Origin: Dryomyza anilis
Lineage: Eukaryota; Arthropoda; Insecta; Diptera; Dryomyzidae
Length of the DNA: 64,000 bases
Reading direction: 5' to 3'
NCBI GenBank assembly: GCA_951804985.1
Contig: OX638136.1
Location: forward strand, 3,227,852 to 3,291,851
Every line of letters starts with the position of its first letter. Positions within the stretch are counted from its first letter, which is position 1. A program made the position numbers and the translations under genes. Below are positions 38,963 to 52,486 of the stretch, in pieces. Below the pieces are notes generated by a model. That model did not search any database and was not told the DNA's origin. It was given only the letters and a program-made list of their open reading frames with translations.

Positions 38963-39330
38963 CAGTGTTACAAATATTAGATATTGTTAATATTAAGAAA
39001 ATACATTGTGGAATTTTAGTAGAATGTTTTCCTTATTTTTAACGACGTTTTGTTCTTTAATTTCAGAAGATTATTTCTCGCGGTTTGCAGACAAATTTAT
39101 TATATATTTAAAATATTTATATAATTTTTGTACATTTTTTTGTTAGTTATAATTTATTAATTCATTTTTTAAAAATATTACAGAACATGCGCTCGAATTT
39201 CGAAGGCATCTGAGAAATTAATTTAATGAAATTCCATTCACGCTTCACGTAATTATTAACATCTTTTACATTCAAATATTAATTAAATCCATAAAATTTT
39301 AACCATTTCAAATATAGTTTTAAACCTTTG

Positions 39331-39588
39331 AAAGATCTACGCAAAGAATTCTCCAAATTTCTGCTCTACGAATATGAGGATCCACGATTTAAGATAGGCA
39401 TCGGACCGCTGTACGGTGGGTGATATAAATCCTTCGAGGAGACGGAATCCTTTCAGGAGAATCATCGGCAGCAACTGCCGAAAGTTCGAACAATCGTCAA
39501 TCATGCTCACAGACGACAAATAGCCAAGGATTTATTTAAATTGTTTTTGCTGGGCATTGGAATGCATGTGGAGTTGGCAGAATCAGCG
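39331..39588 (+). pseudogene. Exon A, U5 copy
   Basis: The shared TGA, the VRTIVNHAHRRQ version and the GTGAGT donor are all present. The flanking variants match U6, as expected from the recent 5.4-kb duplication. Confidence 0.55.
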
Positions 39589-40927
39589 GTGAGTTTTTTT
39601 TTAAACCTATTATTAATGAAAAATTTGCTATTAATTTTTTAAAAATATATACAAAAAAAATTAAAATGATTCATTAAAACACATTACAGCATTTATGAAT
39701 TTATTAAATATTTAATTTATTTATTCATAAAATATGAAACAACGATTTAAAGCTTTTATAAAGTTATGTAATTTTATTCATAATATATAGAAAATACACA
39801 AAAAGTTTGGTATTCTGAATTTTGGTAAACGGCAACAGTGAAATAACACGTATGGAACATTATTCATTTTTTATATTGAAGGCAATTTTTTAACTTAAAT
39901 CGACTATTTTCAATAAAATTATTATTACTCAAAGTCTAAAAAGTTACCACTAGATTTCCTTTTTTTTTATTAAACTAAAACACGTAAAATGTAGATTTTT
40001 TTAATATAAGTAATTCTAACTGTCGAAATTTTCTAATATTATTTTAATGAGTTTGTAATAACATTTTTGTATTATTGCACATACAATTATCTTTAAAATC
40101 GTATTATTAGTACATATTAAAATTCTGTACTCCTAGTCTAAAACACGTTCAATCCAAAAGTTGATGCACATCCCAATTTATTCAAGAAAATGTTTCGGAT
40201 ATCCCTTCCGAGTATTTTAAGATAAAAATAAATAAAAAGTCGTTGGTAGATTTTATAAAATATCCTGGTTTAATAATTTGTTTGATTTATTTTTAATTAT
40301 AAATTGAATGTATTTTTTTTTTTTTGCTTAAACTATTAAGTTTTTCCATCATTATTGGTTCATAACAAAAGCGTTTAAATTGTTTTTTCAAAAATAGTCT
40401 TTAATTATTTAATTATCTTTAAAATGATATATCAGACTTATCTTTTCGGATATTTCGGAAAATTGCGATTTATATTTTCATCTTCTTAACAAAAAATTTA
40501 AAGATTGTCATAACTCAAAAAAGCGATTTTGAAGAAAACGCGTTTAAAATTTTCAATTGACTCTCATCTTGCATATGAAATGTATGGGACCTTTGAAATG
40601 AAGAAAATGATATAACTGACAATTCTGCATTATGCATCATTAACTCAAAAATAACATTTTTGAGTTATGACACTCTTGTAGTAAATGAGCGATATATATA
40701 CATATATATGACAATTATTAAATCCGGAACATGGCCCAGGAACATTTTCTTTTGAATTGATTACAATGTCTACAAAGATTTCATAAATGACGTCATACAG
40801 AGTTTTTCGTGCGCTAAAAATGTATGAACAGATCGTATCTAATAATATGTTGCCTGCAATATACATTTGTTCCCTGTACGCATCAATACTTTTATAGCAT
40901 TAAAAATTTGTATTTTTTTCATTTCAG

Positions 40928-41972
40928 TGGCTTTCTGCAGACCTATAACTTCCTGCGCAATACAAAGAAATTGGCTGCAATACAATGAAATTCATTTGTA
41001 CAAAATTCTCGGGAATTCTTCAACAGGTAATATTCATATATCATCGTTGTAGAAGTAAAACTAACCAAATACATTTTTCCTAGTTTATGAATTTAGTTAT
41101 GCCTTTTGAAATATTAACATGCTTACCATCTATCACATGTTTTTTCTTCATCGAACAGAAATTGTCAGATATATTACACGGATATGGTTAAAAAATTATT
41201 TAAAATTATTATCTTGAAACCTTTACTTATATATTGGCACATTGATATTTTCTTTTTTTAGACTTCCGCAACTTATTAAGCGAATTGTTGTCATCATATT
41301 TGTCTGCAACATAGTTTGGTCACTTCACAATGGCAGCAGATACAACTTTCAGTTCCAATTCGAAGTATTTTACCAAACTGTGGATTATGTCTATATGAAT
41401 CCAATAGTACGCTGTATGCCTTATATTTTGGGTAGCCTGACCCCTGAATTATTGTCTATGGGTTCGATGAAGTCAAATGTCCTGTGGTATGAGGCACTTA
41501 TTTGCATTACCGCTAGTGGTTATACGATGTATTGGCATGAATTGGACCCTATAAAGTCCATATGCCTGAATATATTCGGACGACTCTTCCTGTCACTTGC
41601 CATTTGTTGGATGATTGTGGCCAGTTCGATGGGGCACAGCTGTTGTTGGTCACGTTTATTGAAGGCAAATCCTTTTCGACATATCAACCGCTCGACATAC
41701 GCCATATATCTGCTGAATCCATTAATTATAACAATATTTGTCGGTCTCATGGAATCAAGTCAGCAAGTGAATGGATTTTCGCTGTTGCGTTTATTGTAAA
41801 CATTTCAATATCAATCTTTTTAAACAAATATTCTTCTTTTACAGGTACTGTACTTCTGTGCCTTTGAAATTATAACTTATCTGTTGGCAATATTTATGTC
41901 AATGATCTTTGAATTTCCTTTCTGCAATTTGTCAAATTTTATAAGTAATTATGGTAAAATAAAATGGTTTAA
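40928..41972 (+). pseudogene. nrf-6-like pseudogene, U5, open exon D
   Basis: Exons B 40928-41026 (TGA kept), C 41159-41186, D 41262-41796 (frame stop 41799), E from 41845. Exon D is open throughout and differs from U1 mainly by N-to-T in the ICI(N/T)ASGY segment plus synonymous changes. Exon E has lost one A in its final A-run, so the usual terminal stop is out of frame. Confidence 0.75.
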
Positions 41973-44130
41973 ATGTAAAATGGGAATTGGAATGATGTTG
42001 TTTTAATAAAAGAAATGAAAAAATTACAGTACTAAATACGATTTTCCTCTTTCGAACTTATTTTGTATTGAATTCAATATTCGTAATAATGAGACATTGT
42101 TAATTTAAGAAAATTTTTCAACTTTTATTGTTATAATGAAATTAAAGTTGTTATATATATTAAATGTTTTATTGAGAATTAATTTATCATTAATTAATAA
42201 ATTAATTACAAACAACAACTAAAAATTTATTTCGATCGACACGAATAGAAATTTAGTAAATATTTAGTAAATCCAATTAAAAATTTTTTACATAAGAATC
42301 ATTTTTAATTGAATTAAATATATTAAAGCCTAAATCTCCTTCGTCGATATCGGTTCACGAATTTGCAATTATAAATCGTTTTACATTTAATTCATTATTA
42401 ATTGTATTAAATATATTCAGACCATTTTTATTTTCATACTTTTTTATATTCATGCCATCGAATTTGCAGAATCCGATAATGGCTAGATCGCTTTCAATAT
42501 TCTGTGTATTACTACTAAATACCAATGGAACCTTTCTTTATTAATTATAGACATCTGAAATAAAAAAAATCAAACCATTTTTATTACAGAATAAATAAAA
42601 ATAAAAACTTATATTTAATTTGTATTAAAAAAAAATACATCGAAAAAAACAATAATACAATAAAAAATATTAGGAACATATTTTTTTTAGATTCAAATTT
42701 ATTACATAATCAATACAAACAAAATGTTTAAAAAAAACAATTCACTTTCAAAAACTAAAAGCAAAAACAAAATAAATTATATTATAATTAAAATCGAAAA
42801 ATTATTAAATAAATATTTTTATCGATATTTACCGATGAAGTAACACAGGAACACGAAGAATTTCCTGCCAAATATCAACATTTTTTGAAATCATCCTATA
42901 TGCTTTATTATATTGATATAGTTATAAGATATTTTTTTTTTCTTTAGAAGATAATTTGGTGGCAATTGTAAAGAGGTCAGTTTGATATATAATAGCGAAT
43001 TACACTTTAAAACTGTATTCTTTAAAATCTAAGTTTTGAGATTTTACAAAATAGTTTTTAAAATCTTATTTATCATTTGTAACAGTTTTAGTTTGACGAT
43101 TTGATAATTCATACTTAGTACTAATTCCCTTAAATTGAAAACTTGACTGTTTTCTCGGTTGGACTTGGTCTTTCATTCCTTCCTTCGACGTTTTACGATA
43201 TTTTTTTTACAAAATTATCGTAGAATATTTTTTTCTATTCCGGTTTAGACTCCAAAAATGTGAATGTGTATTGATATATGATATATTATTGGTACATGAG
43301 TAGAAGCAAGACTTAGCATAAGTTTCTATTTAAATTTTTTTTTTTGTGTATATTTTGTTTCAATAGTCCGTGGTAACGGTTTTACGCCGTTTCACTGCAT
43401 GCTTTTATTGTTTTAAATATATTTGTTAAAGTGTCTGCTATAATTTGGAGGCAAGTTGTGGTCTTCTGTGGTGATTAACTCGAAAAACATGCGGTTTCAG
43501 GTTTTCATAAAATACATTTAGTGCGGATTTTTCATTTTGATTTCTAAATAATTTTGTGATCAAGAATTTTATCACACATTATTAAAAAATAAAACAACTA
43601 ATTAAGACTAATCTCAGGTCATCCGGTATAGACGGAGCCAGGGCTCGTCCTCTTTGTTCGACACCATAGCACATACGACAAAATTATACACTGAATTAGT
43701 AAAATATTGTAGCTCTGCATGTAAAATATGCAAAAAAGTGATACCAGCAATCGTAATTATTCATATTCACATACGACAATCTTTTAATCAAGGTGACGAT
43801 ATGACAATCAGAAAATTGTCCTGAATATGTTCTGCAAATATACAGATAAATGAAAGTTTGTTCAAAGGAGTAAGGATTGTATGGAATGTTCTAAATTTTA
43901 TAAAATTTTAATGGCAGATTTACTGCATAGGCATATTTTTTAACTTACTTCACACCCTTTGTCTGTTTGAATTATGTCGATAAAATATATAATATTCATA
44001 ATTTTACGGAATTATGCCTCAAACTTTAATCAAAACGAATAATGTATTTTTGCATATATTCGCATAACTTTTGATGGTAACTTTTTTAAATTTTATAATA
44101 ATCATAAAAACCTATTTATATTGTTTTTAA

Positions 44131-44388
44131 ATTGCATTCACATTTCAATTTTTAATTTTTGCACTGCATTTGGACAAAAAAACGTAATTTGTATGACAGA
44201 AAATTGAATATAATTTTGTTTTGTAAACAAAAACATTTTTCATAAATGTCGTGCTGCCATATTTTTAAAAATATATTTGTACGCATTTAAGTGGAGACTG
44301 TGAAACGCAAAAAAACTTAAGTAGACAAAAAATCTTAAATGTTCCTCAACTCAAATTTTATTTAAGTGCTCACTGTGAAACCGGGCCT
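44131..44388. mobile_element. MITE, right-only remnant (U5)
   Basis: Same fusion point as U3 and U4. It lies inside the second copy of the 5.4-kb duplication. Confidence 0.75.
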
Positions 44389-44756
44389 CAGTGTTACAAA
44401 TATTAGATATTGTTAATATTAAGAAAATACATTGTGGAATTTTAGTAGAATGTTTTCCTTATTTTTAACGACGTTTTGTTCTTTAATTTCAGAAGATTAT
44501 TTCTCGCGGTTTGCAGACAAATTTATTATATATTTAAAATATTTATATAATTTTTGTACATTTTTTTGTTAGTTATAATTTATTAATTCATTTTTTAAAA
44601 ATATTACAGAACATGCGCTCGAATTTCGAAGGCATCTGAGAAATTAATTTAATGAAATTCCATTCACGCTTCACGTAATTATTAACATCTTTTACATTCA
44701 AATATTAATTAAATCCATAAAATTTTAACCATTTCAAATATAGTTTTAAACCTTTG

Positions 44757-45014
44757 AAAGATCTACGCAAAGAATTCTCCAAATTTCTGCTCTACGAATA
44801 TGAGGATCCACGATTTAAGATAGGCATCGGACCGCTGTACGGTGGGTGATATAAATCCTTCGAGGAGACGGAATCCTTTCAGGAGAATCATCGGCAGCAA
44901 CTGCCGAAAGTTCGAACAATCGTCAATCATGCTCACAGACGACAAATAGCCAAGGATTTATTTAAATTGTTTTTGCTGGGCATTGGAATGCATGTGGAGT
45001 TGGCAGAATCAGCG
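44757..45014 (+). pseudogene. Exon A, U6 copy
   Basis: Practically the same sequence as U5, including the shared TGA and the donor GTGAGT. Confidence 0.55.
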
Positions 45015-46320
45015 GTGAGTTTTTTTTTAAACCTATTATTAATGAAAAATTTGCTATTAATTTTTTAAAAATATATACAAAAAAAATTAAAATGATTCAT
45101 TAAAACACATTACAGCATTTATGAATTTATTAAATATTTAATTTATTTATTCATAAAATATGAAACAACGATTTAAAGCTTTTATAAAGTTATGTAATTT
45201 TATTCATAATATATAGAAAATACACAAAAAGTTTGGTATTCTGAATTTTGGTAAACGGCAACAGTGAAATAACACGTATGGAACATTATTCATTTTTTAT
45301 ATTGAAGGCAATTTTTTAACTTAAATCGACTATTTTCAATAAAATTATTATTACTCAAAGTCTAAAAAGTTACCACTAGATTTCCTTTTTTTTTATTAAA
45401 CTAAAACACGTAAAATGTAGATTTTTTTAATATAAGTAATTCTAACTGTCGAAATTTTCTAATATTATTTTAATGAGTTTGTAATAACATTTTTGTATTA
45501 TTGCACATACAATTATCTTTAAAATCGTATTATTAGTACATATTAAAATTCTGTACTCCTAGTCTAAAACACGTTCAATCCAAAAGTTGATGCACATCCC
45601 AATTTATTCAAGAAAATGTTTCGGATATCCCTTCCGAGTATTTTAAGATAAAAATAAATAAAAAGTCGTTGGTAGATTTTATAAAATATCCTGGTTTAAT
45701 AATTTGTTTGATTTTTTGATTTATTTTTAATTATAAATTGAATGTATTTTTTTTTTTTTGCTTAAACTATTAAGTTTTTCCATCATTATTGGTTCATAAC
45801 AAAAGCGTTTAAATTGTTTTTTCAAAAATAGTCTTTAATTATTTAATTATCTTTAAAATGATATATCAGACTTATCTTTTCGGATATTTCGGAAAATTGC
45901 GATTTATATTTTCATCTTCTTAACAAAAAAATTTAAAGATTGTCATAACTCAAAAAAGCGATTTTGAAGAAAACGCGTTTAAAATTTTCAATTGACTCTC
46001 ATCTTGCATATGAAATGTATGGGACCTTTGAAATGAAGAAAATGATATAACTGACAATTCTGCATTATGCATCATTAACTCAAAAATAACATACATATAT
46101 ATGACAATTATTAAATCCGGAACATGGCCCAGGAACATTTTCTTTTGAATTGATTACAATGTCTACAAAGATTTCATAAATGACGTCATACAGAGTTTTT
46201 CGTGCGCTAAAAATGTATGAACAGATCGTATCTAATAATATGTTGCCTACAATATACATTTGTTCCCTGTACGCATCAATACTTTTATAGCATTAAAAAT
46301 TTGTATTTTTTTCATTTCAG

Positions 46321-47367
46321 TGGATTTCTGCAGACCTATAACTTCCTGCGCAATACAAAGAAATTGGCTGCAATACAATGAAATTCATTTGTACAAAATT
46401 CTCGGGAATTCTTCAACAGGTAATATTCATATATCATCGTTGTAGAAGTAAAACTAACCAAATACATTTTTCCTAGTTTATGAATTTAGTTATGCCTTTT
46501 GAAATATTAACATGCTTACCATCTATCACATGTTTTTTCTTCATCGAACAGAAATTGTCAGATATATTACACGGATATGGTTAAAAAATTATTTAAAATT
46601 ATTATCTTGAAACCTTTACTTATATATTGGCACATTGATATTTTCTTTTTTTTAGACTTCCGCAACTTATTAAGCGAATTGTTGTCATCATATTTGTCTG
46701 CAACATAGTTTGGTCACTTCACAATGGCAGCAGATACAACTTTCAGTTCCAATTCGAAGTATTTTACCAAACTGTGGATTATGTCTATATGAATCCAATA
46801 GTACGCTGTATGCCTTATATTTTGGGTAGCCTGACCCCTGAATTATTGTCTATGGGTTCGATGAAGTCAAATGTCCTGTGGTATGAGGCACTTATTTGCA
46901 TTACCGCTAGTGGTTATACGATGTATTGGCATGAATTGGACCCTATAAAGTCCATATGCCTGAATATATTCGGACGACTCTTCCTGTCACTTGCCATTTG
47001 TTGGATGATTGTGGCCAGTTCGATGGGGCACAGCTGTTGTTGGTCGCGTTTATTGAAGGCAAATCCTTTTCGACATATCAACCGCTCGACATACGCCATA
47101 TATCTGCTGAATCCATTAATTATAACAATATTTGTCGGTCTCATGGAATCAAGTCAGCAAGTGAATGGATTTTCGCTGTTGCGTTTATTGTAAACATTTC
47201 AATATCAATCTTTTTAAACAAATATTCTTCTTTTACAGGTACTGTACTTCTGTGCCTTTGAAATTATAACTTATCTGTTGGCAATATTTATGTCAATGAT
47301 CTTTGAATTTCCTTTCTGCAATTTGTCAAATTTTATAAGTAATTATGGTAAAAATAAAATGGTTTAA
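46321..47367 (+). pseudogene. nrf-6-like pseudogene, U6, open exon D
   Basis: Exons B 46321-46419 (G to D at the first codon of GFLQTYN, TGA kept), C 46552-46579, D 46656-47190 (frame stop 47193), E 47239-47367. Exon D is open and nearly identical to U5. Exon E keeps the terminal A-run that U5 has lost. Confidence 0.75.
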
Positions 47368-49557
47368 ATGTAATGTGGGAATTGGAATGATGTTCTTTTA
47401 ATAAAAGAAATGAAAAAATTACAGTAATAAATACGATTTTCCTCTTTCGAACTTATGTAAATGTATACTGGAATACGAATTCTGCATATTTGGCATATAA
47501 ATTATATAACTTCAAAACTGATCTGTAGATTTCGTTATTTTTATTACTAAATAAAAAAAAATATCAAGATATAGTTATGCATTATAAAATGTGTTCTATT
47601 GATTCACAAAACATTTGTAGAAATATTTAAACTTCGAGAATTTTTGGAATCGGGAACCGATATAGTTATGATTTTTTATTATTTTTGACCCCATTAATAG
47701 TGATCTAGTGATCTGAATTAAGTTAGTGTAATTGAAGGATATCGTTTGCAGTTATTGACATAATTTAACAAAAAAAAAGGCACAAAAGTATAAAATTATA
47801 AAAAAATGGTAATTTTTGGCATGTAATTTCACCTAATCCTGGAACGATATATTGTACCATATTGAATATGATTAGAAAAATGGTACGTACTAAGGATATC
47901 GCTTGCATTATTTGGAATAAATTTACAAACAAATTAGAATAAAACTGGTAATTTTGCCATGTAAATTCTTCTAATCCGGGAACGATATCGGGATCATATA
48001 TTTTTAACACATTGATATACATTAAACTTTGGATTTTTAGTCATATAAGTATAAAATATGTGAAAATTGTTTCATTCTTTAACGGATACACCAACTATTC
48101 ATCAATTTCACAATTTGAGGTTTTTTTCGGCGATTATAAGATTTTTTTGAAAAAAAAAATGTAAATTGACAAGATATATTAAATATGATCCGAAAAAAAG
48201 ACAAATATAATATTTTTTTAATTATCTTTATTGGTTCCAATGTTATTAAAAGTTTATTTCTGAAAATATATAAAATTATGATCGATGTGCACGCCATATC
48301 CCATATTAGCCGAAAATTTAAACGATAATGATTACTTGGTCATTTAAAGAAATCAATATTGGGATGTTTTATTACATTATATATTAATATTAAAAAATAA
48401 GTGAAATTGGACAAAAGGCACGTCCACCTTCCATGTTTACATTTAGCATTACTTAGGCATTTGATAAGAATAACAATTAAAATAAATATATGATTTTAAT
48501 ATAAATATTAATAAATATAGAAAAATGTAAGATATTGAACAATAGATACGCCCACCACATGTTTGTTCATTTTTGTAATATTTTATATTAAACTCGTTAA
48601 TTCAATGAACATTGACTTCTTGAACGAATGTAGTAAATTTGAATAAGTCTTTTACGCATTACAGTATTTGTACATTTACTAAGTAAGTATTACAAAATAA
48701 ATTTGAATATTTAAATTAATTTTACAAACAAAATTTTAAAAATGATTTCTTGTTTCTTTTCCAGTTTCTTGCAGAGTTCGTAGCATATTTGAATAAAAAA
48801 AAAAAACAATTCAATTTCAAAAACAAAATAAATTATATTATAATTAAAATCGAAAAATTATTAAATAAATATTTTTAACGATATTTACCGATGAAGTAAC
48901 ACAGGAACACGATGAATTTCCTGCCATATATCAACATTTTTTGAAATCATCCTATATGCTTTATTATATTTATATAGTTATAAGATATTTCTTTTTTCTT
49001 TAGAAGATAATTTGGTGGCAATTGTAAAGAGGTCAGTTTGGTATATAATAGCGAATTACACTTTAAAACTGTATTTCTTTAAAATCTAAGTTTTGAGATT
49101 TTACAGAATAGTTTCTAAAATCTTATTTATCATTTGTAACAGTTTTAGTTTGACGATTTGATAATTCATACTTAGTACTAATTCCCTTAAATTGAAAACT
49201 TGACTGTTTTCTCGGTTGGACTTGGTCTTTCATTCCTTCCTTCGACGTTTTACGATATTTTTTTTACAAAATTATCGTAGAATATTTTTTTCTATTCCGG
49301 GTTAGACTCCAAAAATGTGAATGTATATTGATATATGATATATTATTGATACATGAGTAGAAGCAAGACTTAGCATAAGCCGTTTCGTGGTAACGGTTTT
49401 ACGCCGTTTCACTGCATGCTTTTATTGTTTTAAATATATTTGTTTAATTTAAAGAAGTGCCTGCTATAATTTGGAGACAAGTTGTGGTTTTCTGTGGTGA
49501 TTAACTCGAAAAACATGCGGTTTCAGGTTTTCATAAAATACATTTAGTGCGGATTTT

Positions 49558-50289
49558 TATACCCTACACTAAGAGTGAAAGGGTATATTCAGTTTGGTAC
49601 GCCGTTTGTAACACCCAGAAGAAAGCATCTCCGGTATGGAAAAGTATATATATTCTTGATCAGCATGACCCCTTAAGTCGATTTAGCGATGTCCGTCTGT
49701 CCGTCTGTCTGTCTGTCCGTCTGTCTGTCCGTCTGTCTGTCTGTCTGTTGAAATCCCTAAGACTTTTAAAATTGAAGAGCTAGATAAATGAAACTTATAA
49801 CTTAGATTACTAATATACCTACGCTGTATGTGCGAAAAAATTGGCAAGATCGGTCCATGGTGACCTATGATCCGACCACTTATGTTCAAATACCACATAT
49901 AAAATGTACATATAAAGATCAATTTTTATGTATACGTGCTTAGGTAAACTTTGTTGGTCAAATATATATTGACATCATGCTCAAATACATGATAATAATG
50001 TTTTCCGGCGAAAAGACTTGTGGTTCACAAAAAAAAAATCGAAATTCGGTACACCTACCCATTTGTAAATATGGGTATCAAATGAATGGAAATTCTTCAG
50101 CGATTGAATGTTTGTAGTTATTTTCAGGATTCGTATACCCTGGTGACCTATATATCACTTTGAATGGTAACCATACATATGTGTAGGGTATTTATAGTCG
50201 GCTTAGACCGACTATAATTTTGATAATCCTAACTATCATAATTACACCTACTTTAAAATTTCCCATGTGATCTAACCTTCCCAACTGGT
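49558..50289 (-). mobile_element. mini-me/DINE-1-like element, subfamily B (U6, first)
   Basis: Inserted within the run of T in GCGGATTTTTCATTT. The T count before and after matches insertion between two Ts. It has the longest GTCY tract in the window (49691-49748). Confidence 0.75.
49691..49748. repeat. GTCY tetranucleotide microsatellite
   Basis: About 14 units of GTCT/GTCC inside the mini-me element. Other copies of the element have only about 4-9 units here, so the tract has expanded in this copy. Confidence 0.9.
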
Positions 50290-50717
50290 TCATTTTAATT
50301 TCTAAATAATTTTGTGATCAAAAATCATCACCAAGAATTTTATCACACATTATTAAAAAATAAAACAACTAATTAAGACTAATCTCAGGTCATCCGGTAT
50401 AGACGGAGCCAGGGCTCGTCCCTCGTCCTCTTTGTTCGACACCATAGCACATACGACAAAATTATACACTCAATTACTAAAATATTGTAGCTCTGCATGT
50501 AAAATATGCAAAAAAGTGATACCAGCAATCGTAATTATTCATATTCACATACGACAATCTTTTAATCAAGGCGACGATATGACAATCAGAAAATTGTCCT
50601 GAATATTTTCTGCAAATATACAGATAAATGAAAGTTTGTTCAAAGGAGTAAGGATTGTAAGGAATGTTCTAAATTTTATAAAACTTTAATGGCAGATTTA
50701 CTGCACAGGCATATTTT

Positions 50718-51393
50718 TATACCCTACACTAAGAGTGAAAGGGTATATTCATTTTGGTACGCCGTTTGTAACACCCAGAAGGAAGCATCTTCGGTATGGA
50801 AAAGTATATATATTCTTGTCCGTCTGTCTGTGTGTCTGTCCGCCTGTCTGTTGAAATCCCTACTACTTTTAAAATTGAAGAGCTAGATAAATGAAACTTA
50901 TAACTTAGATTACTAATATACCTACGCTGTATGTGCGAAAAAATTGGCGAGATCGGTCCATTGTGACCTATGATCCGACCACTTATGTTCAAGTACCTCA
51001 TATAAAATGTACATATAAAGATCAATTTTCATGTATACGTGCTTAGGTAAACTTTTTTGGTCAAATATATATTGATATCATGCTCAAATATATGATAATA
51101 ATGTTTTTCGGCGAAAAGACTTGTGGTTCACAAAAAAAAAAATCGAAATTCGGTACACCTACCCATTTGTAAATATGGGTATCAAATGAATGGACATTCT
51201 TCAGCGATTGAATGTTTGTAGTTATTTTCAGGATTCGTATACCCTGGTGACCTATATATCACTTTGAATGGTAACCACACATATGTGTAGGGTATTTATA
51301 GTCGGCTTAGACCGACTATAATTTTGATAATACTAACTATCATAATTACACCTACTTTAAAATTTCCCATGTGATCTAACCTTCCCAACTGGT
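50718..51393 (-). mobile_element. mini-me/DINE-1-like element, subfamily B (U6, second)
   Basis: Same insertion site as the U1 copy at 6564 (after ...GGCATATTTT), so inherited by both units from one insertion. It has lost the GATCAGCATGACC...GATTTAGCG part before the GTCY tract. Confidence 0.75.
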
Positions 51394-51766
51394 TTAACTT
51401 ACTTCGACACCCTTTGTCTGTTTGAATTATGTCGATAAAATATATAATATTCATAATTTTACGGAATTATGCCTCAAACTTAAATCAAAACGAGTAATGT
51501 ATTTTTGAATATACTCGCATAACTTTTGATGGTAACTTTTTTAAATTTTATAATAATCATAAAAACCTATTTATATTGTTTTTAAATTGATCAAAAGTTT
51601 TATAAATATAATATTTATATAATACGTATAATAAATTCTTATATTATTTAAAATATTCCTGTTTTATAATAAGTATTTAAATAAAAATAAAAACATATTT
51701 AATTATTTATGTTTAAATTGATATTTACTCTAAAAAATATTTTAAAATTGAAACAATAAACATCTT

Positions 51767-51946
51767 AGGCCCGGTTTCACAGTGCACACTTAAGTGTCGA
51801 TTTTTCGTCAAACTATACTTAAGTGTGAAAATAGTAAGTGCCCGATATCCTCCACTTAAGTTTCACTTAAGTGTGCTTTCTGTTAAGTGTATTTTCGCGG
51901 AGAATTGCATATTAACCAAAACAAAAGTGACTCCTATCATTTTTTC
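51767..51946. mobile_element. MITE, left-only remnant (U6)
   Basis: Same breakpoint as the U1 remnant, with CTGAAG instead of CAGAAG at the junction. Confidence 0.75.
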
Positions 51947-52231
51947 TGAAGATTATTTCTCGCGGTTTGCAGACAAATTTATTATATATTTAAAATATTT
52001 ATATATTTTTTGTACATTTTTTTGTTAGTTATAATTTATTAATTCATTTTTTAAAAATATTACAGAACATGCGCTCGAATTTCGAAGGCATCTGCAGGTG
52101 TCATGTGCTGATTCGAAATTAATTTAATGAAATTCCATTCACGCTTCACGTAATTATTAACATCTTTTACATTCAAAAATTAATTAAATCCATAAAATTT
52201 TAACCATTTCAAATATAGTTTTAAACCTTTG

Positions 52232-52486
52232 AAAGATCTACGCAAAGAATTCTCCAAATTTCTGCTCTACAAGAATTAGGATCCACGATTTAACATAGGC
52301 ATCGGACCGCTGTACGGTGGGTGATATAAATCCTTCGAGGAGACGGAATCCTTTCAGGAGAATCATCGGCAGCAACGGCCGAAAGTTCGAATCATCAATC
52401 ATGCTCACAGACGACAACTAGCCAAGGATTTATTTAAATTGTTTTTGCTGGGCATTGGAATGCATGTGGAGTTGGCAGAATCAGCG
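52232..52486 (+). pseudogene. Exon A, U7 copy (extra stop, weak donor)
   Basis: Besides the shared TGA, the segment coding YEYED in other copies is altered to give an in-frame TAG. The donor is GTCAGT instead of GTGAGT. It carries the one-codon-shorter VRIINHA form seen otherwise only in U1. The added damage fits relaxed constraint. Confidence 0.6.

Larger units (their letters stand above)
26318..39330 (+). repeat. Array unit U4, carrying the BEL/Pao insertion
   Basis: Same layout as U3, including the identical deletion into exon D, but exon E is interrupted by a 6.4-kb BEL/Pao element (28514-34941). After the insertion the host sequence resumes in register. The spacer holds the dimer (about 35387-35640), AT-rich DNA without a gene (35680-38705) and a right-only MITE (38706-38962). 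Confidence 0.9.
36640..42060. repeat. 5.4-kb tandem duplication, first copy
   Basis: Starts mid-spacer of U4 at TTTTGTATTG and ends at CGAACTTA in the 3' flank of U5 exon E. It is nearly the same as 42061-47455, sharing diagnostic variants such as GAATATGTTCTGC, CAAAACGAATAATG and ATTCAAATATTAATT. Confidence 0.8.
39331..44756 (+). repeat. Array unit U5 (shortest)
   Basis: Exon A 39331-39588, intron-like DNA 39589-40927, full set of nrf-6-like exons 40928 to about 41972. At 42060/42061 the 3' flank of exon E jumps into mid-spacer sequence, so the dimer region present in other units is missing. The remaining spacer 42061-44130 is AT-rich with no gene, followed by a right-only MITE (44131-44388). 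Confidence 0.9.
42061..47455. repeat. 5.4-kb tandem duplication, second copy
   Basis: Second copy, slightly shorter mainly because of a ~40-bp deletion near 46091. The junction at 42060/42061 (CGAACTTA then TTTTGTATTG) is found nowhere else in the window. Confidence 0.8.
44757..52231 (+). repeat. Array unit U6
   Basis: Exon A 44757-45014, intron-like DNA 45015-46320 (with a local deletion near 46091 that removes about 40 bases found in other units), exons B-E 46321-47367. The spacer has the dimer (about 47735-47990), a deletion junction near 48795 where the 4.0-4.6-kb block of U1 is absent, two mini-me B elements (49558-50289 and 50718-51393) and a left-only MITE (51767-51946). Confidence 0.9.

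Noticed and set aside
49691..49748. GTCY tract as a telomeric or CRISPR-type repeat
   Set aside because: It is a short tetranucleotide run inside a mini-me element with no spacers, and this is a eukaryotic sequence.
51825..52028. 67-codon + frame (MKIVSARYPPLKF) in U1 and U6
   Set aside because: It arises where the left-only MITE remnant is fused to the following spacer block, and exists only in units with that deletion.
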